This document shows, piece by piece, positions 52,514-60,269 of a stretch of DNA of 64,000 bases. The notes beneath the pieces were generated by a model, which made no database searches, had not been told where the DNA came from, and worked only from the letters and a program-made list of their open reading frames with translations. The translations under genes were made by a program, and so were the position numbers. Position 1 is the stretch's first letter. Every line of letters starts with the position of its first letter. This stretch comes from Thermalbibacter longus (GTDB lineage Bacteria > Chloroflexota > Chloroflexia > Thermomicrobiales > Thermomicrobiaceae), in assembly GCF_023806485.1 (NCBI RefSeq), contig NZ_JAMSLR010000001.1:124001-188000 (forward strand), written 5' to 3'.

Positions 52514-54735
52514 ACGACCGAGAGCGCGCCGAACAGCTCGACCGGTTCATCGACCGCCTGCTGGCTGGTGAGGCCCCCGACCTCGATGAGGTCGCCGACC
52601 CAGAGCTGCGAGAGCTGTGTGCCCTGGCGCTGGAGGTTCGGAACGCCCGCGAGCCGCAGGCCGTTCGGCCCGAGGAGCTCGCGGTGATGGCCGCGCGGGT
52701 CGCACAGGAGGTGAGGATGAGCCGCCGGCCGGCCGCGCCGGGCGATGGGGCGCGCCTGCCTGATGGCGGACTCGACGAAGGTGGGCCGGAGAGTGCAGGG
52801 GAGCCCGTCACACGGGTAACGGTGGGAGATCGACGGCCTCGCCGGTTGAAGCATGCGGCCGAGCTGCTGGCGGCGGCGATCGTACTGGGGCTCTTCACCG
52901 GTCTCCTGATCCTCCTGCTGGGCGGGCGCGCGGAGCGGGGGCTCGGCGGCTCGCCCGCGAGACCGCCGACACCGGCACCCTCGCCGACCCCTCAGCGCCA
53001 GCCCGAGCTTCCGGGAACGGCCGTCTCACCGCCATACCGGCTAATAGGGACAGCCCGCACGGACGGTGAATATGCCGTCTGGGTGGCTCCGATGGATCCC
53101 GAGTTGACTCGCTTCGAAATCCAGGCGGCCCGGCTCGACGGAGGGCAGATCATCACGGTCGCCTCCTCCGTCGTGCATCCTAGACGATTCGACATCGATG
53201 GCGGCATCGTCGTGTGGGACCAGGCCGACCCGACCTGCCCGACCGGCTGCCCCAGTGTGCACGCGAAGAACCTCGCCACCGAGGAGACGTTCGTGGTCGC
53301 CGACAGCGAGGGCGAGGTCCACGACGAGGCCCCGGCTCTCTCGGGGAGCTGGGTCGTCTGGCTCCGCATCGACCCCCGCACCGGCTATCAGGCCATCATG
53401 GCGCGCGATATCGGCAGCATGGCCAAGCCGATCGTCCTCACCGAGCGCACGCGCGAGCAGTTGGAGCTGAGCCCACCGGCCATCGACGGCGAGTGGGTCG
53501 CTTGGACGGAGGGGGACGACGACGCGTCCCAGCACCCCCTGTTGCTCACCCGGATCGGATCGGGCGAACCGGAAACGATCTCCGTGGACGCGCGGCCGGA
53601 GAGCTATGCCATCGGTGGCGGCGTCCTCGTCTACATCGAGCGGAGCGGCTCACCGGGAGTCGAGGGCTCGACCGGGGTCGAGACCCTGCTCGCCCGGCGT
53701 CTCGACACCGGGGAGACCATGACCGTGCGCGGGCCGCTCCCAGCTGATATCCTCGGGCCGAGCGCACCGGTAACGGACGGCCGCCACGTCTTCTGGGTCG
53801 AGGTGTCCCCTGGTGAGCAGTACCCGCAGATCTGGGGCCATGATCTCGCTACTGGGAAGGCTTTCCATGTCACGGGATACGGCATCGACACGTATCCCCA
53901 TGCAGCCGGTGGCTGGCTCGTTTGGGTGCACCGTCCCGGCCCCGACGCTCCTGCCCAGGTCTACGCCGCGCGGTTCGAGGAGATCGTCGCGCCGAGCGGG
54001 GGGGCCGTGATCCGGCGCAGGCTGCCCGCCTCTCCGGCCTCGCGCGGCTCCGGTATTGCCTGGGACCCGGTTCGCCATCGCGGTATTTCCACCGGCTGGC
54101 CGGATCGGCTCGATCGCGCTGATCCTGGCCTCCGCAGATCAGTGGTCGGCGTGAAGCCTGGGAGGACGCAGGGCATGCCAGCAGCGTGCCAGGAGGAGCA
54201 TGCCCTGCCCACCCAGCCAGCCCACGATCGGACCGCCGACCAGCGCGATCGTCGTGTAGAGCAAGAAGTCGTGCCCCACCATCTGGTGGATCCGCAGTGC
54301 GACCACGCCTCGCCACCAGGCCTCCCACCCCTGGTCCAAGCGCACCCCGAGCTGCGGCCCACCGAAGCCGAGCAAGAGCGTGCCGGCGTAGAGCGCGTAG
54401 TACGCGACAAGCGCGGCGGTCCAGCAGAGCGTCACCGCCAGCGCGGCCAGCTCAGGGCGCCGGCTGGCTCGCATCTCGATCACGATGATCGGCAGTACAG
54501 GCAACAGCCAGAGAAGAAACATCAGCCAATCATTGACGAGATCGTACAGAAGTGGATAGTTGATCAGTGCCTTCGGCGGGCGCCACCACGGATCAGAGCC
54601 AAGGATGTTCGCTGGAGCGTACCAGTTCAGGAAAACGAGCGTGAGCCAGACCACGAGCCCGAAGAGGATACCGGCGACGCCGTAGGCGAAGCAACGTGTC
54701 GATGCACTTCTCATCTAGCGACCTCCGTGTTATGA
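52510..54735 (+). CDS. Membrane-anchored beta-propeller protein coupled to the ECF sigma factor; ORF probably overlong
   Basis: A cytoplasmic N-terminus of about 115 residues (LDRFIDRLLAGEAPDLDEVADPELRELCALALEVR), one membrane helix (AAELLAAAIVLGLFTGLLILLLGG), a Pro/Thr linker, then about 320 residues of TolB-like propeller repeats (YAVWVAP, GGIVVWDQ, GSWVVWLR, GEWVAWTE, GRHVFWVE, GGWLVWVH). No zinc anti-sigma motif is visible, but coupling to the sigma gene suggests an anti-sigma role. The propeller ends near residue 495. Beyond it the frame runs some 240 residues of charged, low-complexity sequence antisense to a membrane-protein gene. A G7 run at 53998-54004 lies exactly at the join; with six Gs a TGA follows at once (54008-54010). 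Confidence 0.65.
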   Translation: MNDRERAEQLDRFIDRLLAGEAPDLDEVADPELRELCALALEVRNAREPQAVRPEELAVMAARVAQEVRMSRRPAAPGDGARLPDGGLDEGGPESAGEPVTRVTVGDRRPRRLKHAAELLAAAIVLGLFTGLLILLLGGRAERGLGGSPARPPTPAPSPTPQRQPELPGTAVSPPYRLIGTARTDGEYAVWVAPMDPELTRFEIQAARLDGGQIITVASSVVHPRRFDIDGGIVVWDQADPTCPTGCPSVHAKNLATEETFVVADSEGEVHDEAPALSGSWVVWLRIDPRTGYQAIMARDIGSMAKPIVLTERTREQLELSPPAIDGEWVAWTEGDDDASQHPLLLTRIGSGEPETISVDARPESYAIGGGVLVYIERSGSPGVEGSTGVETLLARRLDTGETMTVRGPLPADILGPSAPVTDGRHVFWVEVSPGEQYPQIWGHDLATGKAFHVTGYGIDTYPHAAGGWLVWVHRPGPDAPAQVYAARFEEIVAPSGGAVIRRRLPASPASRGSGIAWDPVRHRGISTGWPDRLDRADPGLRRSVVGVKPGRTQGMPAACQEEHALPTQPAHDRTADQRDRRVEQEVVPHHLVDPQCDHASPPGLPPLVQAHPELRPTEAEQERAGVERVVRDKRGGPAERHRQRGQLRAPAGSHLDHDDRQYRQQPEKKHQPIIDEIVQKWIVDQCLRRAPPRIRAKDVRWSVPVQENEREPDHEPEEDTGDAVGEATCRCTSHLATSVL
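54139..54714 (-). CDS. Small polytopic membrane protein, unknown function
   Basis: A 191-residue protein with five or six hydrophobic segments: GVAGILFGLVVWLTLVFLNWY, WLMFLLWLLPVLPIIVIEM, LAALAVTLCWTAALVAYYALYAGTLLLGF, DFLLYTTIALVGGPIVGWLGGQGMLLLA. Trp/Tyr-rich at the interfaces. ATG has GGAGG seven bases upstream. No family recognised. It is fully overlapped, antisense, by the tail of the ECF-partner ORF; the membrane protein is the more believable coding sequence in that stretch. Confidence 0.68.
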   Translation of the reverse strand: MRSASTRCFAYGVAGILFGLVVWLTLVFLNWYAPANILGSDPWWRPPKALINYPLLYDLVNDWLMFLLWLLPVLPIIVIEMRASRRPELAALAVTLCWTAALVAYYALYAGTLLLGFGGPQLGVRLDQGWEAWWRGVVALRIHQMVGHDFLLYTTIALVGGPIVGWLGGQGMLLLARCWHALRPPRLHADH

Positions 54736-54847
54736 GCGCAAGCTCGCAGCCTAAGGTCGGAGCTGTCGGCTGGAAATAGGCCGGACAACCCATTGATCAT
54801 TCTGGGGCAGAGGCCCTTACCGGGTCAAAGACGCTCTGTACACGGTT

Positions 54848-55539
54848 TTAGTCGAAGTACCAGTATCCGTAGTACGTTATGCATCGCAAGAATGAGCATC
54901 GCTCCGTCTGATTGGTGTACTGCCAACCGATATACGAGTCTGGCACAGTCCACCATGCGGTATAGGTTCCAGAGAGCGGGATGTCTCGCACGTGACAGTT
55001 ATAGAACAGCCCATTCGAGCACGACCGAAGCCACCGGGCTCCGTTGTAGGTCGATCGATCCCTGTCCCAAACATCGCTGACATAACAGCTTGGCTCGACC
55101 GTGTACCTCATTTCGTACTCCACAATGTACCCATCGCCGATGTTGTAGCGTCCCCGGATAGTCTTCGAGTGAGCGCTACAGGCTGTCGGTGTGATTCCTT
55201 GTGCCCTCAGGCCATCGTGCAGCTCCTGGACGGCCTTGGCGATCAATGCCGCGTCTGTGTCCTCGTTACCGGTAAGCTCGACTATCACGCTCCGCGGATG
55301 CCGATCGGCAAGGTCTCGCGGCAAGATCTCAGCGGCCATGATCGTACCAGGCGCGCATGGCTGCGTCTCCCAAGGGCCATTGTCGACCTGCACCTCAAGA
55401 TGACATTCGAAGTCGCGTCGTAGACCACAGCCACGAGATGATCTTTCTCTGAGCTATTCTTATTCTCAGCGCTGGCAGATCCCCATGCGACCAGCAGCAC
55501 GAGTCCTGTGAGAATGAGCGAGTATGTGGGTTTCATCAT
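54848..55539 (-). pseudogene. Secreted Cys-rich protein of unknown function, frameshifted
   Basis: Two consecutive minus-strand frames make one gene. The first gives a clean signal peptide (MMKPTYSLILTGLVLLVAWG, ending in the cleavage-like SASA) and then DHLVAVVYDA. The second carries DFECHLEVQVDNGPWETQPC and about 175 further residues with eight Cys in all, to a Tyr-rich end. The frames meet at 55411-55421, where GACGCGAC could contain a five-base duplication; removing five bases gives VAVVYDFECHLEV and a 228-residue protein. GGAGGTG precedes the ATG pair. An operator-like element and a -10 box lie upstream. No family recognised. Either a real loss of function, a sequencing error, or recoding. 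Confidence 0.6.
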
Positions 55540-55664
55540 GACACCTCCTCTGAGCTGATCACCGTCTCTCTGCCCGCGAGCGAGCGAGGCGTTCGGATCA
55601 AACGGGACTATGGCAAAGCCGCGGCGTCGCCTGCTTCCCTGTCAGGGTGCACCGGCCCACTTCC

Positions 55665-55710
55665 ACTCTAGTCGAGATGCCGCAGATCGGCGCTAGGGAA
55701 ATCCCCAGGT
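55665..55710 (-). promoter_or_regulatory. Regulon promoter C: operator-like element plus -10, facing the secreted protein gene
   Basis: On the minus strand ACCTGGGGATTTCCCTAG (55710-55693) matches the copy at 58911 in 15 of 18 bases. The -10-like TAGAGT (55670-55665) begins 40 bases after the element begins, the same distance as at 58911. Transcription would start near 55658, leaving a leader of about 120 bases. Confidence 0.6.
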
Positions 55711-55838
55711 TTTGTTTGGGTCATGGCGAGGTCGGTGCCGCGCCTTCCTTGCCGAATGGACCGGTGCCTCTTCGGCGACGAGGAGCATGAGGGCATCAAG
55801 CGAGGCGCTGCCCAAGTTGTCATTCAGGCTGGGCCGTG

Positions 55839-55885
55839 ACCCAGGGTTTTCCCCAGGACCCTAACCGAGGCACATGCTGTACCAT
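55839..55885 (+). promoter_or_regulatory. Regulon promoter A: operator-like element plus -10, facing the kinase-regulator operon
   Basis: ACCCAGGGTTTTCCCCAGG (55839-55857) is followed by TACCAT (55880-55885), 41 bases from element start to -10 start. It agrees with the copy at 58911 in 17 of 18 bases. No -35 box is evident, as expected for an activator-dependent promoter. Confidence 0.65.
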
Positions 55886-55939
55886 GCGATCAGTTGGTAT
55901 GGTTGAAGCGCGCGAGGTGGGTTCGCGACGGAGACTCCC

Positions 55940-58270
55940 ATGCCCCCGCGCTTCCAGGTGCCGCGCCCGCAGCGGTGGGCCGTCGCGGCCATCGTCATCC
56001 TGGGTCTGGTCTCGCTCGGCGACCTCAGCCTGGCGACGGCCGAGCAGCCGCCAGCGCTCGGCGTGCGAGCGCGCCAGGCAAGCGGGGGACTGATCGTAAG
56101 CTGGGTCCAACCGGGTGGCCTGGCCTGGGACGCCGGCGTCCGCCCGGGAGACCGCATCATCGCGGTCGATGGGCGACCAGTCGTCGCGACCGATGCCCCA
56201 TCGACTGTGGCCTCCACTTCGGAGATTACGACGGAGTCCGGAGATGGGCTGGTCCGGACCGTGCCCTCCAGGGTATTGGAGCCGTTTACCCTGTCCCGGC
56301 TCTACCGGCTCGCCTTCATCGCTATCGCGGCCAGCTTCGCGGTCGTCGGCGTCCTCATCTACGTGCTCGCCGGCGATGCGATCGTGGGAGCGATCGCGCT
56401 CGGCTTCAGCGTCGCCGGCGCGGTCCTGTTCCTCTCTTTGATCGCCGCACCCTCTGGGGCGGACTGGGCGGTGACCGCTCGTCACGCGGCGGCGCTCGCC
56501 TTCGGCGCGGGTGCTCTCCTCCTCTTCCTCGCCTTTCCGGTGGATCGCCTCCGCGCACCGCGGGGCCGCCGGCTCGCGATCGGCTGCCTGTCGGCGACCG
56601 CTGTGCTCCTCGCTGCCTATGGCTGGACCTACTTCTTCCGTCCGGCAGCCTACGATGCACTCCGTCCGGTCACCTACGCGGTGCTCATCGGCGAGGTCGT
56701 CGGGGCGGGCGCGCTGCTCGTGGCCGGCCTGCTCGCCACCCCGGCCGAACGGCGCGACATCGCCACGCCGCTCAGCGTGGTGGCGGTGGGCGCGTTCGTG
56801 GCACTGGCTCCGCCGGTGTGCCTGATACTGGTCCCCTCTCTGCTGGATATCAGCTCCATCGTCCGGCCGGAGATCGCCCTGCTGAGCCTGGCGGCTCTCC
56901 CGGCTAGCCTAGGGACGGCCGTACTGAGCCGCCGGTTCTTCGGTATCACCCGGATCCTCCGCCGCGGTCTCGTCGCGCTGCTGGTCTGGATAGCGTTGGT
57001 CGGCTCGTACACTGCCGGGTTCGCGGGGCTCGCTCGCTGGTCATCCGGGCAGAATGCACCGGTTCCTGTCGACCTGGCGGCACCGGCTGCGACCGTTGCC
57101 CTGGTCGCTGCGACGTTCTGGCCCCTGCAGCACCGGCTGCGGCGGGCGCTGGAGCGCCGGCTCTTCCGCGACGTCTACGACTACCGCGCGACGCTTCGCG
57201 AGCTGAGCGCCGAGCTCGTCCAGTTCGGCGAACTCTCTGCGGTTGCGAGGCATGCCCTCGACCGCTTGGGCCGGACGCTCGATCTCTCCTGGGCCGCGAT
57301 CGAGCTCACCGCCGAGCCCGCGCCGCTCCGGTTTCGCTGGGAAGGCGACGCAGTCATCGCTGCTCCTGACGAAGGCGGGCGGCACGTCATCGCGACTTCT
57401 CCCGCTGCGTACCAGGTGCCGCTGATCGCCGATGGCGAGACTATCGGAATGCTGCAGGTGGGTGCCAAGCGGCACGACATCGATCTCCTGCCGGAGGACC
57501 GCGAGCTGATCGCCACGGTGGCTCCGCACCTTGCGACGGCCCTGCGCAACGCGCTTCTGATCCGGCAGCTCGAGGCGCAGGTGGAAGCCCTGGCAGATCG
57601 GGAGCGGACGCTGGCGACGCTGAACGATCGCCTGCTGAGCGTGCAAGAGGAGGAGCGGCGGCGGCTTGCGCTCGAGCTGCACGACGATCCGCTCCAGCGG
57701 GCCATCCAGCTCTCGCGGGAGCTGGGTGCATGGGCGGACTGCCCCCGAGCCGGGCACTGGCAGGAGATTGTCGAGGATATCATCGCATCGCTCCGGGCCA
57801 TCTGTGACGGCCTTCATCCGCCGGTCCTCGACGACTTCGGGCTTCCGGCGGGCCTGGAGTGGCTGGCCGCGCGACTGCGCGCTGAGACAGACCTGGACGT
57901 CCGGGTGGCCATCGAGGCCGTCGACGGCGATCCGTTCGGGCGTTTGGAGCCGGACCTGGAGCTCGCGCTCTATCGGGTCGCTCAGGAGGCGCTCAACAAC
58001 TGTCTCAAGCACGCGGAGGCGCGGTCGATCACCGTCACGCTCCGGCGAGAGCCGGCTCGGGTGCTGCTCCGGGTGGCGGACGACGGGCGGGGCCCGGCTG
58101 CGAACGGTGTTACCGGCGGATCACAGGTCGGGCTCGGCCTGCTCGGCATGCGGGAACGGCTGCAGCGCTGGCACGGCAGGGTCGCGCTGGAAGGTGGGCA
58201 ACCGCGGGGAGCTGTGCTCACGGCCGAGGTTCGACTCGGGGAGGCCCATGGTGACGAGACCGATAGGTAA
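55940..58270 (+). CDS. Membrane sensor histidine kinase, NarL/DegS type, with N-terminal PDZ-like domain
   Basis: A 776-residue sensor kinase. Order: one membrane helix (residues 13-35), a PDZ-like extracytoplasmic domain (VRARQASGGLIVSWVQPGGLAWDAGVRPGDRIIAVDGRPV), a bundle of eight or so helices from about 115 to 380, a GAF-like domain, then HisKA_3 with the phospho-acceptor His581 in LALELHDDPLQ, and an HATPase domain (YRVAQEALNNCLKHAEA, VADDGRG, GLGLLGMRERLQRWHG). The outward PDZ fused to a membrane sensor is unusual and suggests sensing of misfolded or exported peptides. It overlaps the response regulator gene by 23 bases. Confidence 0.88.
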   Translation: MPPRFQVPRPQRWAVAAIVILGLVSLGDLSLATAEQPPALGVRARQASGGLIVSWVQPGGLAWDAGVRPGDRIIAVDGRPVVATDAPSTVASTSEITTESGDGLVRTVPSRVLEPFTLSRLYRLAFIAIAASFAVVGVLIYVLAGDAIVGAIALGFSVAGAVLFLSLIAAPSGADWAVTARHAAALAFGAGALLLFLAFPVDRLRAPRGRRLAIGCLSATAVLLAAYGWTYFFRPAAYDALRPVTYAVLIGEVVGAGALLVAGLLATPAERRDIATPLSVVAVGAFVALAPPVCLILVPSLLDISSIVRPEIALLSLAALPASLGTAVLSRRFFGITRILRRGLVALLVWIALVGSYTAGFAGLARWSSGQNAPVPVDLAAPAATVALVAATFWPLQHRLRRALERRLFRDVYDYRATLRELSAELVQFGELSAVARHALDRLGRTLDLSWAAIELTAEPAPLRFRWEGDAVIAAPDEGGRHVIATSPAAYQVPLIADGETIGMLQVGAKRHDIDLLPEDRELIATVAPHLATALRNALLIRQLEAQVEALADRERTLATLNDRLLSVQEEERRRLALELHDDPLQRAIQLSRELGAWADCPRAGHWQEIVEDIIASLRAICDGLHPPVLDDFGLPAGLEWLAARLRAETDLDVRVAIEAVDGDPFGRLEPDLELALYRVAQEALNNCLKHAEARSITVTLRREPARVLLRVADDGRGPAANGVTGGSQVGLGLLGMRERLQRWHGRVALEGGQPRGAVLTAEVRLGEAHGDETDR

Positions 58271-58898
58271 GACGATCCGGGTGGTCATCGTCGACGATCA
58301 CCCGATGCTCCGGGAGGGGACGCGGGTGTGCCTGGAGCGCGCGCCAGGCATCGCCGTCGTCGGCGTCACCGGAATAGGACGCGAGGCGATCCACCTGGTC
58401 GCCGAGCACCGCCCGGATGTCCTGCTCCTCGATCTGCGCCTGCCGGACATCAGTGGCGTCGAGGTGGCGCGGCAGGTACGGGCAGCCTACGCCGATACCG
58501 CGATCGTCGTCCTCACCGGCTACGGGGACGCCGGCTATCTCCGGGCGTTGCGGCCGCTCGGCATTCGAGGCTATCTGGCGAAGACGGCGACCGATGCTGA
58601 GATCGTCGACGCTGTCAGGCGGGCAGCGGCCGGCTGCACGATGGTCACGTCGCAATCCGAAGGCGAGATCCTCACCGAGCCGCTGACGCCGCGCGAGCGC
58701 GAGATTCTTCGCCGGCTGGTTGCCGGCCAGCGAAATGCCGAGATCGCCGCCGCGCTCCTGATCTCGGCCAAGACGGTCGAGTATCACGTGAGCAACATCT
58801 TCACGAAGCTCGGCGCCCGCTCACGGGCCGAGGCGATCCGCATCGCCCACGAGCAGGGCATCCTCCTGCTCGAGGATGCTGGCCGAAACCAGGAGTGA
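58248..58898 (+). CDS. NarL/LuxR-family response regulator
   Basis: A 216-residue regulator: receiver domain with VVIVDDHPMLREG, phospho-acceptor Asp62 in LLLDLRLPD, and the late AKTATDAEIVDAV; then a LuxR helix-turn-helix (LTPREREILRRLVAGQRNAEIAAALLISAKTVEYHVSNIFTKLGARSRAEAIRIA). It is the partner of the upstream kinase, starting inside its last codons with GGGGAGG upstream. It is the natural candidate to bind the three ACCCAGGG-TTTT-CCC elements nearby (inference). Confidence 0.9.
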   Translation: MVTRPIGKTIRVVIVDDHPMLREGTRVCLERAPGIAVVGVTGIGREAIHLVAEHRPDVLLLDLRLPDISGVEVARQVRAAYADTAIVVLTGYGDAGYLRALRPLGIRGYLAKTATDAEIVDAVRRAAAGCTMVTSQSEGEILTEPLTPREREILRRLVAGQRNAEIAAALLISAKTVEYHVSNIFTKLGARSRAEAIRIAHEQGILLLEDAGRNQE

Positions 58899-58910
58899 CC
58901 CGCGGGTAGA

Positions 58911-58956
58911 ACCCAGGGTTTTCCCTAGGGTGCTGCGCGCCGCCCTGGTGTAGGCT
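58911..58956 (+). promoter_or_regulatory. Regulon promoter B: operator-like element plus -10, facing a non-coding stretch
   Basis: ACCCAGGGTTTTCCCTAGG (58911-58929), containing AGGG-TTTT-CCCT as an inverted repeat, begins 12 bases after the regulator stop. TAGGCT (58951-58956) starts 40 bases from the element start. Spacing equals that of promoter C. No ORF follows for 250 bases. Confidence 0.6.
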
Positions 58957-58962
58957 GATTGC

Positions 58963-59055
58963 AGCGCGCTACAGTCCTCCCAGTCGGGGGGACGCTCCCG
59001 AACGCTCCTCCTCTTCCCCACCTGCCGCCCGGGCATGCCCCTGCCCGGGCGGTTC
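58963..59055 (+). ncRNA. Candidate small RNA downstream of the two-component system
   Basis: Predicted only from flanking signals: promoter B gives a start near 58963, and an 11-bp perfect GC hairpin at 59025-59052 could end the transcript. The 90 or so bases between have no start codon with a ribosome site. A further local pairing, CGGG...CCCG, lies at 58985-59000. It matches no RNA family that I know. Confidence 0.4.
59025..59052 (+). terminator. Perfect 11-bp hairpin, terminator candidate
   Basis: CCGCCCGGGCA pairs with TGCCCGGGCGG around the six-base loop TGCCCC. The following TTCGGTCCTCT is only moderately T-rich. It lies between the regulator gene and dgt and would also insulate the two. 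Confidence 0.6.
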
Positions 59056-59157
59056 GGTCCTCTGGTACCCGGCTCACCACCCATCCAGGGCACTGCTCAT
59101 GGTAGAACCAAGCACAAGGACAAGGCTGTGCACCGATTCGACTCCAGGTCGCCATCG

Positions 59158-59177
59158 CGAACGTTCGTACGTACACT
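59158..59177 (+). promoter_or_regulatory. CGAACGTTCG palindrome next to a TACACT -10 box ahead of dgt
   Basis: The 10-base palindrome CGAACGTTCG (59158-59167) sits five bases before TACACT (59172-59177), where a bound protein would cover the promoter. Start would be near 59184, 24 bases before the dgt ATG. It is not spaced like a Gram-positive LexA box. Confidence 0.35.
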
Positions 59178-59207
59178 ATGACGTGGTGATGACGCGAGGA
59201 GCAGCGC

Positions 59208-60269
59208 ATGGAACCGGTCGCCATCCGCCAGCGGATCGAGGCGCGCGAGGAGCAGTGGCTGCACCCGGCCGCGACCCGTAGCCGCGATGCCCGCCGTCCC
59301 CGCCCTGAGCCACCCTGCAGCGTGCGCACGGAGTTCCAGCGCGACCGTGACCGGATCATCCACTCCAAGGCATTCCGCCGGCTCAAGCACAAAACCCAGG
59401 TCTTCATCGCTCCCGAGGGCGATCACTTCCGCACCAGGCTTACCCATACGCTCGAGGTGACGCAGATTGCACGGACCATCGGGCGCGCGCTCGGGCTCAA
59501 CGAGGACCTTATCGAGGCGATCGGGCTCGGTCACGACCTGGGGCACACGCCCTTCGGCCACACCGGTGAGCGGGCGCTGGCTGCCGTCTTTCCCGGCTTC
59601 CGGCACAACGAGCAGAGCCTCCGGGTCGTCGACCGGATCGAGCGAGATGGCCGCGGGCTGAACTTGACCGATCCGGTGCGCGACGGCATCCTCCGGCACT
59701 CCAAGCCGGTGACCAGCATCGCCGGCGAAGCCGCTGGCCGGCCGCAGACCCCCGAGGCCCAGGTAGTCAAGATCAGCGATGGCATCGCCTACATCAACCA
59801 CGACCTGGACGATGCCATCCGTGCCGGCATGGTGCGGGCGGAGGAGGTCCCCAGGGACGCGCTCGAGGTGCTGGGCTACACGCACGGGGAGCGCATCGAC
59901 CGGCTGGTGCGCGACGTCATCGAGACCTCGGCGCCGCTGCTCGATCGTTACCTTCCCGGAGAGCAGGTGATCCAGTTCTCCGAGCCGGTCAGGCAGGCGG
60001 CCGACGCGCTGCGGGACTTCCTGTTCGAGCGGGTTTACGATCCGCTCAACCGTGTCGAGGCGACGCGCAAGGCCGAGCACCTGGTGCAGATCCTGTTCGA
60101 GTACTACGTCGAGCATCCGCATGAGGTTCCCCAGGAGTTCGCCCGTGCCCTGGCTGACGATGGGGTGGAGCGGGTCGCAGCCGATTACGTCGCGAGTATG
60201 ACCGACCGCTATGCCCTCTCTCGCTTCGAGCTGATCTACGTGCCGCGCTTCTGGTCGGTGCTGGGGTGA
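59208..60269 (+). CDS. dgt: Deoxyguanosinetriphosphate triphosphohydrolase-like HD-domain protein
   Basis: A 353-residue dNTPase. RTEFQRDRDRIIHSKAFRRLKHKTQVF, the first metal His in RLTHTLEVTQIARTI, the HD pair in IEAIGLGHDLGHTPFGHTGE, and KISDGIAYINHDLDDAI are all typical. It hydrolyses dGTP or other dNTPs to nucleoside and triphosphate. ATG preceded by GAGGAG. Its stop overlaps the dnaG ATG by one base, linking dNTP turnover with primer synthesis. Confidence 0.9.
   Translation: MEPVAIRQRIEAREEQWLHPAATRSRDARRPRPEPPCSVRTEFQRDRDRIIHSKAFRRLKHKTQVFIAPEGDHFRTRLTHTLEVTQIARTIGRALGLNEDLIEAIGLGHDLGHTPFGHTGERALAAVFPGFRHNEQSLRVVDRIERDGRGLNLTDPVRDGILRHSKPVTSIAGEAAGRPQTPEAQVVKISDGIAYINHDLDDAIRAGMVRAEEVPRDALEVLGYTHGERIDRLVRDVIETSAPLLDRYLPGEQVIQFSEPVRQAADALRDFLFERVYDPLNRVEATRKAEHLVQILFEYYVEHPHEVPQEFARALADDGVERVAADYVASMTDRYALSRFELIYVPRFWSVLG

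Larger units (their letters stand above)
55540..55939. other. Divergent control region of the two-component system
   Basis: 400 bases between the secreted Cys-rich gene (left, minus strand) and the kinase gene (right, plus strand). It carries two of the three copies of the ACCCAGGG-TTTT-CCC element in opposite orientation, each set 40-41 bases before a -10-like box pointing at its gene. No ORF of its own is credible. Confidence 0.6.

Noticed and set aside
55820-56485. Minus-strand frame overlapping the start of the histidine kinase
   Set aside because: Highly charged low-complexity translation, antisense to the clear PDZ and helix regions of the kinase.
58220-58245. CCGAG-GTTCGA-CTCGG, T-arm-like hairpin
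   Set aside because: It lies inside the conserved end of the histidine kinase gene with no other tRNA parts.
59158-59167. LexA/SOS box ahead of dgt
   Set aside because: CGAACGTTCG has no four-base centre, so it does not match the Gram-positive CGAAC-N4-GTTCG box.
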